Assembly: GCA_947444195.1 (NCBI GenBank)
Contig: CANEZL010000048.1
Span: 1-34,432 of the forward strand
Direction: 5' to 3'
DNA: 34,432 bases
DNA from: Methylobacteriaceae bacterium
Lineage (GTDB): Bacteria; Pseudomonadota; Alphaproteobacteria; Rhizobiales; Beijerinckiaceae
Part shown: positions 22,274 through 31,200 of the stretch, piece after piece
Layout: the number at the start of each line of letters is the position of its first letter
Position numbering within the stretch: the stretch's first letter is position 1
Notes under the pieces: model-generated
What the model was told of the DNA's origin: nothing
The model's input: the letters and a program-made list of their open reading frames with translations, nothing else
The model's database searches: none
Made by a program: the position numbers and the translations under genes

Positions 22274-22289
22274 TTCAACAAACGTTGGA
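22274..22289. promoter_or_regulatory. Candidate ArsR operator between arsH and arsR
   Basis: TTCAAC (22274-22279) and GTTGGA (22284-22289) form a dyad separated by four bases in the 50-bp gap between the divergent arsH and arsR starts. ArsR/SmtB repressors bind short inexact dyads in this position. The location is strong; the exact site is by eye. Confidence 0.5.
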
Positions 22290-22303
22290 TTGATGGACCA
22301 ATC

Positions 22304-22663
22304 ATGGACGAACGGCAAGCCCTCGCCGCCTTCGCCGCGCTCGGACAGGAGCACCGCCTCCGGGTCGTGCGCGCCCTCGTCACCGCCGGGCCAGACGGCC
22401 TTGCCGCAGGGGCGCTGGCGACCGAGGTCGGGGTCGCGAACACCAACCTGTCCTTTCACCTGAAGGAGCTCTCGCACGCCGGGCTGATCACGTCCCGGCG
22501 CGAGGGCAAATCGGTCATATACAGCGCCGCCTATGCAGGCCTGTCCGACCTGATCGCCTTCCTGATGCGCGACTGCTGCCAGGGCCGGCCTGAGGTCTGC
22601 GCACCTGCGGTCGCCGCCCTGTCCGCCTGCGACTGTCCCACTGGAGAGACTGCCCATGCCTGA
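22304..22663 (+). CDS. arsR: ArsR, arsenite-responsive repressor
   Basis: This 119-residue ArsR/SmtB winged-helix protein has the recognition helix region VGVANTNLSFHLKELSHAGL and wing SRREGKSVIYS. The usual alpha-3 CVC As(III) site is absent. Instead C91-C92 and C99 near the C-terminus (RDCCQGRPEVC) resemble the CC-X5-C sensor of Acidithiobacillus ferrooxidans ArsR. It should release DNA when As(III) or Sb(III) binds, controlling arsH and its own operon. The stop overlaps arsC by 8 bases. Confidence 0.95.
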   Translation: MDERQALAAFAALGQEHRLRVVRALVTAGPDGLAAGALATEVGVANTNLSFHLKELSHAGLITSRREGKSVIYSAAYAGLSDLIAFLMRDCCQGRPEVCAPAVAALSACDCPTGETAHA

Positions 22664-23093
22664 GCCGTTCGATGTGGTCATCTACCACAACCCCGCCTGC
22701 GGCACGTCCCGGAATACCCTGGCGATGATCCGCAACGCCGGCATCGAGCCGCACGTGGTCGAGTACCTCAAGACGCCCCCGAGCCGGGCGCTGATCAAGC
22801 AGTTGCTCGGCCGTGCCGGCCTCGCCGTCCGCGACGTCCTGCGCGAGAAGGGCACGCCCTACGCCGAATTGGGGCTGGCCGATCCGGCGCTGCCAGACGA
22901 GCAGCTCCTCGACGCGATCGAGGCCCACCCGGTCCTGTTGAACCGCCCGCTGGTGGTGAGCCCGAAGGGCGTCCGTCTTTGCCGGCCCTCCGAGGCCGTG
23001 CTCGACCTGCTGCCTGCCCAGCAGGGGGAGTTCGTGAAGGAGGACGGCGAGCGCGTCGTCGACGAGCACGGCCGCCGCGTCGCCACCGCCTGA
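22656..23093 (+). CDS. arsC: ArsC, glutaredoxin-coupled arsenate reductase
   Basis: The 145-residue protein has the HNPACGTSRN active site with nucleophile C15 and arginines R63, R97 and R110, each offset by three from C12, R60, R94 and R107 of plasmid R773 ArsC. It reduces As(V) to As(III) using glutathione and glutaredoxin, supplying the substrate for Acr3 next to it. It is translationally coupled to arsR. Confidence 0.95.
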   Translation: MPEPFDVVIYHNPACGTSRNTLAMIRNAGIEPHVVEYLKTPPSRALIKQLLGRAGLAVRDVLREKGTPYAELGLADPALPDEQLLDAIEAHPVLLNRPLVVSPKGVRLCRPSEAVLDLLPAQQGEFVKEDGERVVDEHGRRVATA

Positions 23094-23100
23094 GACCATC

Positions 23101-24168
23101 ATGAGCACCTTCGAGCGCTACCTGACCGTCTGGGTCGGGCTCTGCATCGTGGCCGGCATCGCGCTCGGCCACGTCATGCCGGGCTTCTTCCACGCCGTCG
23201 GCGCGGCTGAGGTCGCCAAGGTGAACCTGCCGGTCGCCGTCCTGATCTGGCTCATGGTCATCCCCATGCTGCTCAAGATCGACTTCGCCTCGCTGCGGCA
23301 CGTCGGTCGGCACTGGCGCGGCATCGGCGTGACGCTGTTCATCAACTGGGCGGTGAAGCCGTTCTCGATGGCCGCGCTCGGCTGGCTCTTCGTGGGCTAC
23401 CTCTTCCGCCCCTACCTGTCCGCCGACCAGATCGACAGCTACATCGCCGGGCTCATCATCCTGGCGGCGGCACCCTGCACCGCCATGGTGTTCGTCTGGT
23501 CGAACCTGACCCGCGGCGAGCCGCACTTCACCCTGAGCCAGGTCGCGCTTAATGACAGCATCATGGTGGTGGCCTTCGCGCCGATCGTCGGCCTGCTGCT
23601 CGGCCTCTCGGCCATCACGGTGCCCTGGGGCACGCTGGTGCTCTCGGTGGTGCTCTACATCGTCATCCCGGTGATCATCGCCCAGGTCGTGCGCCGGAGC
23701 CTCCTCGCCTCAGGCGGGCAGGCCGCCCTCGACCGGCTGCTCGCCCGGCTCGGACCGGTGTCGCTCGTCGCCCTCCTGGCCACGCTAGTGCTGCTGTTTG
23801 GCTTCCAGGGCGAGCAGATCCTGGCCCAGCCTGAGGTCATCGGGCTGCTCGCGGTGCCAATCCTGATCCAGGTCTACTTCAACTCCGGGCTCGCCTACCT
23901 CCTGAACCGCGCCGCGGGCGAGCAGCACTGCGTGGCCGGCCCCTCGGCGCTGATCGGCGCCTCGAACTTCTTCGAGCTCGCGGTGGCGGCCGCGATCAGC
24001 CTGTTCGGCTTCAACTCGGGCGCGGCGCTCGCCACCGTGGTCGGCGTGCTGATCGAGGTGCCGGTCATGCTCTCGGTCGTGTGGATCGTGAACCAGAGCC
24101 AGGGCTGGTACGAGCGCGGCGCGGCGGGCAAGAGAGCGGCCCTGAAGCCTGCGTCCCGTGAGGTCTGA
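23101..24168 (+). CDS. acr3: Acr3 arsenite efflux permease
   Basis: The 355-residue protein has about ten hydrophobic segments and the Acr3 hallmarks: C126 in AAAPCTAMVFVWS, the Cys required for transport in characterised members, and E292 in GASNFFELAVA. It extrudes As(III) across the inner membrane using the proton gradient. It begins seven bases after arsC and its end overlaps the following MFS gene by 11 bases. Fusion to an ArsC or ATPase partner is not seen. Confidence 0.95.
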   Translation: MSTFERYLTVWVGLCIVAGIALGHVMPGFFHAVGAAEVAKVNLPVAVLIWLMVIPMLLKIDFASLRHVGRHWRGIGVTLFINWAVKPFSMAALGWLFVGYLFRPYLSADQIDSYIAGLIILAAAPCTAMVFVWSNLTRGEPHFTLSQVALNDSIMVVAFAPIVGLLLGLSAITVPWGTLVLSVVLYIVIPVIIAQVVRRSLLASGGQAALDRLLARLGPVSLVALLATLVLLFGFQGEQILAQPEVIGLLAVPILIQVYFNSGLAYLLNRAAGEQHCVAGPSALIGASNFFELAVAAAISLFGFNSGAALATVVGVLIEVPVMLSVVWIVNQSQGWYERGAAGKRAALKPASREV

Positions 24169-25327
24169 GGCCCACGGCCGCCTCGCCGTCATCTCCGCCC
24201 TGGGCGTTGTCGAGATCCTCGCCTGGGGCTCGTCGTTCTACCTGCCGGCGGTGCTCGCCGGCCCCATCGCCGCCGACACCGGCTGGCCCCTCGCGTGGGT
24301 GGTCGGCGGCCTCTCCATCGGTCTCCTGGTGGCGGCAATCGCCTCGCCCCGGGTGGGGCTCGCCATCCACCGGCACGGGGGACGCCCGGTCCTGGCGCTC
24401 GCCGCGCTGCTGCTGGCGGCGGGCCACGTGGTGATCGGGCTGGCGCCGAACCTGCCGGTGTTCCTCGCCGGCTGGCTCCTGCTCGGGCTCGGGATGGGTT
24501 GCGGCCTCTATGACCCCGCCTTCGCGACGCTAGGCCGGCTCTACGGCGCCGAGGCGCGCCCGGCCATCACCACGCTGACCCTCTGGGGCGGGTTCGCGAG
24601 CACCGTCTGCTGGCCGCTCTCGGCCTTCCTCGTCGAGCAGGTCGGCTGGCGCGGCGCCTGCCTCGCCTATGCCGGGCTGCACCTCGCCGTGACCCTGCCG
24701 CTGGTGCTCGGTCTGATCCCGCCGGCGCCCGCGGCGCCCCCTGGCGCGGAGGGGACGCACGGGCACGGCGATCCGCTGACGCCGCGCGAGCGGCGGGCCT
24801 TCCTGCTGATGGCCGGCGTGCTGGTCCTGGGCGGTACGGTGATGACGCTGGTCTCGGTTCACCTGATCACGCTGCTCCAGGCCCGCGGCGTCGCGCTCGC
24901 AGCGGCTGTGTCCTACGGCGCTCTGATTGGGCCAGCCCAGGTCGGCGCCCGCATCGTGGAGATGGCCAACAAGGGCCGGCATCACCCGCTATGGACGCTG
25001 ACCGTGGCCATGGTGCTGGTGGCAGCCGGCCTCGCGGTCCTTGCGGTGGGCGTGCCGACGGTCGGCGTCGCCCTGGTGCTCTACGGGGCCGGTAACGGGA
25101 TCTACTCCATCGCCCGCGGCACCGTGCCGCTCGCGCTGTTCGGACCCGGACGTTACGCGACCCTGGTTGGGCGGCTCGCCCGGCCGGGCTTGGCAGCGCA
25201 GGCGCTCGCCCCGTCGCTCGGGGCCATGGTGCTTGCCTACGGCGGCGTGGACGCGGCCTACGCCCTGCTGCTGGCGCTCGCCCTGGCCAACGTCGTGCTA
25301 GTGGGAGCCCTCTGGAGCGCGAGGTAG
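24158..25327 (+). CDS. MFS transporter of the ars operon (ArsK-like)
   Basis: The 389-residue major facilitator protein has about twelve hydrophobic segments and a His-containing central loop (EGTHGHGDPLTPRERR). The GTG start at 24158 overlaps acr3. MFS pumps at this position in alphaproteobacterial ars operons include ArsK, which exports As(III), Sb(III) and some organoarsenicals. Assignment to ArsK rather than another MFS branch rests on context and is uncertain. Confidence 0.8.
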   Translation: MRSEAHGRLAVISALGVVEILAWGSSFYLPAVLAGPIAADTGWPLAWVVGGLSIGLLVAAIASPRVGLAIHRHGGRPVLALAALLLAAGHVVIGLAPNLPVFLAGWLLLGLGMGCGLYDPAFATLGRLYGAEARPAITTLTLWGGFASTVCWPLSAFLVEQVGWRGACLAYAGLHLAVTLPLVLGLIPPAPAAPPGAEGTHGHGDPLTPRERRAFLLMAGVLVLGGTVMTLVSVHLITLLQARGVALAAAVSYGALIGPAQVGARIVEMANKGRHHPLWTLTVAMVLVAAGLAVLAVGVPTVGVALVLYGAGNGIYSIARGTVPLALFGPGRYATLVGRLARPGLAAQALAPSLGAMVLAYGGVDAAYALLLALALANVVLVGALWSAR

Positions 25328-25473
25328 AGGCGGCCAAGATACCTCCGCCGGGCGCCGCAGGCTGACCGGCGAAGGCGCGCCGCTCGCTGAACGGAAGCTG
25401 CGCGCCCGCTTCAGAACCGGTTCAATGCCGCACGTCCAGGTTGCCTTCACTCTCGAACCGGAAGGTCATCACC

Positions 25474-25701
25474 ATGAAGGCACGTCTCGCAGGTCTCGCC
25501 GTCGCGGCGCTCATCCTGGTTCCCGGCACCGCCTCGGCGCAGTGGTATGGCCATGGTGCTCGGCACCACCACCATCACTGGGAGCACCACCAGCACCATG
25601 GCTACGGTCACCGCCATGGTCACGAGCGGCACCATCACCACGGTTACGACCGTCCCGTTCACTTCGACCGGGGCCACCACCATCACCATCACGGGTACTG
25701 A
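25474..25701 (+). CDS. Secreted His-rich metal-binding peptide, 75 residues
   Basis: A GGAAGG site 9 bases before the ATG at 25474 decides the start over an ATG 33 bases earlier. Residues 1-23 (MKARLAGLAVAALILVPGTA...) are a Sec signal peptide ending SA-QW. The mature 52 residues hold runs of His (HHHHHWEHHQHHG, GHERHHHHGYD, GHHHHHHGY), about half the residues, with Gly and Tyr. Such proteins bind Ni, Cu or Zn in the periplasm as a buffer. It stands between the ars and cus blocks. A GAACCGGTTC palindrome lies at 25414-25423 upstream. Confidence 0.75.
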   Translation: MKARLAGLAVAALILVPGTASAQWYGHGARHHHHHWEHHQHHGYGHRHGHERHHHHGYDRPVHFDRGHHHHHHGY

Positions 25702-25755
25702 CGACCTCGGAAGATCGCCGGGATCGACCGTACCGGTCCCGGCCGTCGCGGGCCC

Positions 25756-25786
25756 TTGACCTTCCCACCGTTGGAAGGGGCACCAT
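25756..25786 (+). promoter_or_regulatory. CueR-type MerR-family operator/promoter 1
   Basis: TTGACC at 25756-25761 (-35) is followed by a 19-bp spacer holding the dyad CTTCCCACCGTTGGAAG and a -10 region at 25781-25786. TTGACCTTCC...GGAAGG with an overlong 19-bp spacer is the form of Cu(I)-CueR-activated promoters such as E. coli copA. Transcription would start near 25793. The regulator is not in the window. Confidence 0.8.
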
Positions 25787-25835
25787 GGCGGCCATCGACC
25801 TTCCGCGTGACCCGGAAAACTGGCATCGTCGATTC

Positions 25836-26246
25836 GTGACGTTCTGGCTCGCCCTCCGGCGGCTGCTCCCGCTCCTGGCGGTTCTCAGCCTCGCCTTGAC
25901 GCCGGTGATCGCCTCCGCGGCCGCCACGGGCATGCACGCGTCCGCGACGGTTCAGGCTCGCGGCTCGCACGAGCCGATGCCTGCCATGGACCATGCCGGC
26001 ATGGACATGGGCGGCATGAACATGGACGACATGCCCTGCTGCCCGCCGGAGAAGGCGGACAAGCCGGACTGCGCCCAGTCGGGCTGCCCGTTGATGGCGC
26101 TCTGCCTCGCCAGCGTCGCCTCTCTGCTGCCGAGCGCGATCGCCATCGCGGCGCCTAGCGCGACGCGTGCGGCACCGGCTTGGCCCGACACGGCGTCCTT
26201 CGACAGCCTGCACGGGCCACCGCTACCCGAGCCCCCCCGCGCCTGA
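25836..26246 (+). CDS. Secreted Met/Cys-rich copper-binding protein, 136 residues
   Basis: An ATG at 25785 looks attractive because GGAAGGGG precedes it, but that purine run is the operator half site and the ATG lies before the predicted transcription start. The GTG at 25836 gives VTFWLALRRLLPLLAVLSLA, a good signal peptide, so I use it. The mature protein has a Met/His/Asp cluster (PMPAMDHAGMDMGGMNMDDM) and a Cys group (PCCPPEK, PDCAQSGCPLMALC). Both suit Cu(I) binding in the periplasm. It is controlled by the CueR-type promoter in front and probably leads into the cus genes. Confidence 0.7.
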   Translation: MTFWLALRRLLPLLAVLSLALTPVIASAAATGMHASATVQARGSHEPMPAMDHAGMDMGGMNMDDMPCCPPEKADKPDCAQSGCPLMALCLASVASLLPSAIAIAAPSATRAAPAWPDTASFDSLHGPPLPEPPRA

Positions 26247-26327
26247 ACCCGATGCCGCCGGCGCTCGCGCCGGCACGGTGACGCGCGTCCGCGCCTCGCC
26301 ATCCATCGTGTTCAGGAGATGAGACCC

Positions 26328-26738
26328 GTGACCAAGAACCCCTTCGCGCGCGCCGTGCCGGCCGCGCTGCTCGGCGCCGCCCTGACGACATCGACGTTCG
26401 CCCCGCCCGCCCTGGCGGACATCAAGGACTACCGCTTCGAACTCGTGCAGCAAGAGGCGAAGGTCGGCGAGGTCGTCATCGCCGTCCGGCTCGTCGACCA
26501 GCGGAGCGGCAAGCCGGTGACCGACGCCGTGGTCTTCGCCAAGCGCCTCGACATGGCCCCCGATGCCATGGAGGAGATGGCCACCAAGGTCGAGCAGGTC
26601 CCCTCGACCGAGCCCGGCGTCTACCGTTTCAAGGCCAAGCTCTCGATGCAGGGCCGCTGGCGCCTGTCGCTGGCCGCCAAGGTCCAGGGCGAGACCGGCA
26701 CGGTCGAGGACAAGCTGGTCCTTCAGGCCGCGAAATGA
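26328..26738 (+). CDS. FixH/YtkA-like periplasmic protein of the copper efflux cluster, 136 residues
   Basis: AGGAG at 26314-26318 abuts an ATG at 26319 with no spacing, but stands 9 bases before the GTG at 26328, which is therefore preferred. A signal peptide (ARAVPAALLGAALTTSTFAP..ALA) leads into an Ig-like beta domain (YRFELVQQEAKVGEVVIAVR, then PGVYRFKAKLSMQGRWRLSL) of the YtkA/FixH type. Such domains accompany CusB-like adaptors and may hand on metal. The stop overlaps the cusB start as ATGA. Confidence 0.75.
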   Translation: MTKNPFARAVPAALLGAALTTSTFAPPALADIKDYRFELVQQEAKVGEVVIAVRLVDQRSGKPVTDAVVFAKRLDMAPDAMEEMATKVEQVPSTEPGVYRFKAKLSMQGRWRLSLAAKVQGETGTVEDKLVLQAAK

Positions 26739-28252
26739 CCCGCTCGGCATGGTTCGCCGCTACCCTCGCCGCGCTCGCGGCGGGGGGCCTCGGCTATTGG
26801 GCCGGACAGCAGGACGGTCCCGTCCCGGCGCTCGTCGAACGGGCGAGGTCCGAGTACGTGCCGGCGCTGGTCGAGCGGGCCCGGCACGGCGTCGCCCGCT
26901 TGCTGCCCGCCGCGCAGGCGCCGGTCCCGTCCAAGCCCGCGTCCGGACCGGTGGTCTACTACCGGGACCCGGACGGGAAGCCCGTCTACTCGGCGTCGCC
27001 GATGGTGACGGCGGACGGGCGGGAGTTCCGGGCCGTCCGCGCCAGCGAGGACGTGCGCTTCGACGATGGGGATGGCGAAGCCATGCCCGCGGAAATGGCC
27101 AGGCACCACGCAGAGCCGGGCGAGGCGGCCAAGCCCGCCGGCGACGCCCGGCGCGTCCTCTACTACCGGAACCCGATGGGGCTGCCGGACACCTCGTCGG
27201 TGCCGAAAAAGGACTCGATGGGGATGGACTACATCCCCGTTTACGCGGGCGAGGACGAGGGCGGCGTCGTGAAGGTGTCGCCGGGCAAGGTCCAGCGCAC
27301 CGGCGTGCGGACCGAGCTCGCGGAGCGCCGCGTCCTGTCGGTGCCGGTGCGGGCGCCGGGCAGCGTCGGGGAGGACGAGCGCCGCGTCTCCGTCATCGCC
27401 ATGCGCACGGACGCCTTCATCGAGAAGGTCGAGCCGGTCACAACGGGCGACCACGTCCGCAGGGGCCAGCCGCTGCTGCGCCTGTTCGCGCCCGAGATCA
27501 ACGCGGTCGCCGCCCAGTACCTGACCTCCATAGGCTACGAGGGCGGCCGCCGGCGGCTGGAGAACCTCGCCATCCCGCCGGAGGTCATCGACGAGATCGA
27601 GCGCACCCATAAGGTGCCACCCTCCATCACCTGGTCCGCGCCACGGGACGGCGTCGTAGTCGAGCGCAACGTCTCGGACGGGATGAAGGCCAAGTCCGGG
27701 GACGTCCTGTTCCGCATCGTCGACCATACGCGCGTCTGGGTACTGGCCGACGTGACCGAGCGCGACCTCGCCGGGGTGGCGGAGGGGCAGAAGGCGACGG
27801 TCCGGGCGCGGGCCTTCCCGGACCGGGCCTTCAGCGGGACGGTGACCCGGATCTACCCCCACCTCAACATGGAGACCCGAACCGCGCGGCTCCGCATCGA
27901 GCTGCCGAACCCCGACGGCGCGCTGCGCCCGTCGATGTACGCGGACGTCGAGATCGCGACGGGCGACGCCAAGCCGGTGGTGGCGGTGCCCGATGACGCG
28001 ATCATCGACACCGGCGAGCGCCAGGTCGTGCTGCTCGACCGCGGCGAGGGCCGCTTCGAGCCGAAGGCCGTGAGGGTCGGCCTGCGCGGCCGGGGCTACG
28101 CCGAGATCCGCGAGGGCGTCACGGCCGGCGACCGCGTGGTCACCGCGGCGAACTTCCTGATCGACGCCGAGAGCAACTTGAAGGCGGCGCTGCAAGGCAT
28201 GACCGCGCCCAAGGATGACCGACAGGCGGCGAGCGCGGGAGGCACGCCGTGA
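26735..28252 (+). CDS. cusB: CusB-type RND periplasmic adaptor with two heavy-metal-binding domains
   Basis: This 505-residue membrane-fusion protein has an N-terminal signal anchor. A degenerate heavy-metal-binding domain at about 73-100 (VVYYRDPDGKPVYS) precedes a complete one at 141-170 (LYYRNPMG, SMGMDYIPVY), then the barrel-sandwich and hairpin regions. It links the RND pump to an outer-membrane channel and passes Cu(I)/Ag(I) to CusA. A short duplication, VPALVERAR at 29-37 and 42-50, is visible. The GTG of cusA overlaps its stop. No CusC-like outer-membrane gene is in the window. Confidence 0.9.
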   Translation: MTRSAWFAATLAALAAGGLGYWAGQQDGPVPALVERARSEYVPALVERARHGVARLLPAAQAPVPSKPASGPVVYYRDPDGKPVYSASPMVTADGREFRAVRASEDVRFDDGDGEAMPAEMARHHAEPGEAAKPAGDARRVLYYRNPMGLPDTSSVPKKDSMGMDYIPVYAGEDEGGVVKVSPGKVQRTGVRTELAERRVLSVPVRAPGSVGEDERRVSVIAMRTDAFIEKVEPVTTGDHVRRGQPLLRLFAPEINAVAAQYLTSIGYEGGRRRLENLAIPPEVIDEIERTHKVPPSITWSAPRDGVVVERNVSDGMKAKSGDVLFRIVDHTRVWVLADVTERDLAGVAEGQKATVRARAFPDRAFSGTVTRIYPHLNMETRTARLRIELPNPDGALRPSMYADVEIATGDAKPVVAVPDDAIIDTGERQVVLLDRGEGRFEPKAVRVGLRGRGYAEIREGVTAGDRVVTAANFLIDAESNLKAALQGMTAPKDDRQAASAGGTP

Positions 28253-31200
28253 TCGCGCGCCTTATCGGCTGGTCGGCCCGCAACCTCGTGCTGGTGCTGG
28301 TCGGGACCATGTTCGCCGTGGCGACCGGCGTCCTGGCGCTCAGGACCCTGCCGCTCGACGCCATCCCCGACCTCTCGGACGTGCAGGCCATCGTCTACAC
28401 CGAGTACCCGGGGCAGGCGCCCCAGGTCGTCGAGGACCAGGTCACCTACCCGCTGACCACCGCCATGCTGACGGTGCCGAAGGCGAAGGTGGTGCGCGGC
28501 TTCTCCTTCTTCGGCGTGTCCTTCGTCTACGTGATCTTCGAGGACGGCACCGACCCGTACTGGGGCCGCTCGCGCGTGCTGGAGTACCTCAACGGCGCGG
28601 CGAGCCGCTTGCCGGCCGGGGTGACGCCGGCCCTCGGCCCCGACGCGACCGGCGTGGGCTGGGTCTACCAGTACGTGGTGGTGGCGCGTGAGCGGACGCT
28701 CGCCGAGCTGCGGTCGCTGCAGGATTGGATCATCCGCTTCGGCGCCTCGCGCGCCGAGGGCGTGGCCGAGGTCGCGGGCGTCGGCGGGTTCGTGAAGCAG
28801 TACAACGTCGTCGTCGACCCGAACCGACTGCGAGCCCAGGGCATCTCGCTCAACAAGCTCCGGGACGCCATCCGGTCGAGCAACGCCGACGTCGGCGGGC
28901 GCACGGTCGAACTCTCCGAGTTCGAGTTCATGGTGCGCGGGCGCGGTTACCTGAAGAGCGTCGCCGACATCGAGAACATCGTGCTCAAGACCGTGGGCGG
29001 CACGCCGCTGCGACTCCGGGACGTGGCCCGGGTCGAGCTCGGGCCGGACGAGCGGCGCGGCATCGCCGAGATGAACGGCGAGGGCGAGGTCGCCGGCGGC
29101 ATCGTCCTGCAGCGCTTCGGCGCCAACGCCCTCAACGTGATCGAAGGCGTCAAGGCGAAGCTCGCCGAGGTCGCCAAGGGCCTGCCGGCCGGCACCGAGA
29201 TCCTGCCGGTCTACGACCGCTCGCAACTCATCGACGCGGCCATCGATACCCTGCGCCACACGCTGGTCGAGGAGAGCATCGTCGTCTCCCTCGTCTGCGT
29301 CGTCTTCCTGCTGCACGTGCGCAGCGCGCTCGTGGCCATCCTGATGCTGCCAGTCGGCATCCTGATGGCCTTCGCCGGCATGAAGGCGCTCGGAATCGGC
29401 GCCAACATCATGTCGCTCGGCGGCATCGCCATCGCGGTCGGCGCCATGGTCGACGCCGCCATCGTCATGATCGAGAACGCCCACAAGCACCTGGAGCGGG
29501 CCCCCCCGGACAAGCCGCGGGTCGAGGTCCTCGTCGAGGCCGCCGCGGAGGTCGGGCCGTCGCTATTCTTCTCGCTCCTCGTGATCACGGTGAGCTTCCT
29601 GCCGATCTTCACCCTGGAGAGCCAGGAGGGACGGCTGTTCGGGCCGCTCGCCTTCACCAAGACCTTCGCCATGGCAGCGGCGGCGCTGCTGTCGGTGACC
29701 CTGGTGCCGGCCCTGATGGTGCTGTTCGTGCGCGGGCGCATCGTCCCGGAGCACCGCAATCCGCTGAACCGGCTCCTGATCTGGCTGTACCGGCCACTCA
29801 TCGCCGGCGTTCTGCGGGCCCGGGTCCTCACCGTCCTGCTCGCCGTGGGCGTGCTGGCCGCGACCGCCTGGCCGGCACGGCAGCTCGGCTCCGAGTTCAT
29901 GCCGGAGCTCAACGAGGGCACGCTGCTCTACATGCCAACCACACTGCCGGGTATCTCGGTGACCAAGGCCGGCGAGCTCCTCGCCACTCAGGACCGCATC
30001 ATCAAGAGCTTCCCCGAGGTGGCCTCGGTCTACGGCAAGGCCGGGCGCGCCAACACGGCGACCGACCCCGCGCCGATGGAGATGTTCGAGACGGTCATCA
30101 CCCTGAAGCCGAAGGCGGAGTGGCGCCCGGGCGTGACGCTCGTGAGCCTCAAGGCGGAGATGGACGCCGCCCTGCAGTTCCCGGGCGTGTCGAATGCCTG
30201 GACGCAGCCGATCCGCGCCCGCATCGACATGCTCTCGACTGGCATCCGCACGCCCGTGGGCGTGAAGGTGCTGGGCACCGACCTGAAGGAGATGGAGGGG
30301 GTCGCCCGCCAGGTCGAGACGGTGGTGCGGGGCGTGCCGGGCACGTCGAGCGCCTATGCCGAGCGGGTCATCGGGGGCTACTTCCTCGACATCACGCCGG
30401 ACCGCGAAGCGCTCGGGCGCTACGGCCTGATGGTCGGGGACGTGCAGGACGTCGTCGCGACGGCCCTGAGTGGGCAGTCCGTGACGAACACGGTCGAGGG
30501 CCGCGAGCGCTACACCGTCAACGTGCGCTACCCGCGCGCCTTCCGCTCAGACCCGAAGGCCATCGCGACAGAGGTCCAGGTGCCGCTGCCCGCCGGTGGC
30601 ACGGTGCCGCTCGGCGAGGTGGCCAAGGTCGAGCTGAGCCGGGGCCCAACCTCGATCCGCACCGAGAACGGGCAGCTCGCGGTCTACCTGTTCGTCGACA
30701 TCGCCGGGCGCGACCTCGGCGGCTACGTCGCCGAGGCGCGCAAGGCGGTGGCAGACGCGGTGCGGCTGCCCCAGGGCACGACCCTGCAGTGGAGCGGGCA
30801 GTACGAGTACCTGGAGCGAGCGGAGGCGCGCCTCGCGGTCGTGGTGCCGCTGACGCTGCTGATCGTGTTCCTGCTGCTCTACCTGAACTTCCGACGCCTG
30901 ACGGAGACGCTCATCGTGATGCTGTCGCTGCCTTTTGCCCTGGTCGGCGGGGTGTGGCTGCTTTGGTGGATGGGCTTCAACCTGTCGGTCGCTGTGGCGG
31001 TCGGCTTCATCGCCCTGGCCGGCGTCGCTGCCGAGACCGGGGTGATCATGCTGGTCTACCTCGACCACGCCCTCGACGAGGTCCGCGCCCAGTGCGAACG
31101 CGAGGGACGCCCGCTCGCGCGCCCGGACCTGCGCCGGGCCATCATGGTCGGCGCGGTCGAGCGGGTCCGGCCCAAGATGATGACGGTCGTCGCCATCATG

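Noticed and set aside
26723..29490. Two long leftward open frames opposite cusB and cusA
   Set aside because: Antisense shadows caused by GC-rich third positions; no motifs or starts.
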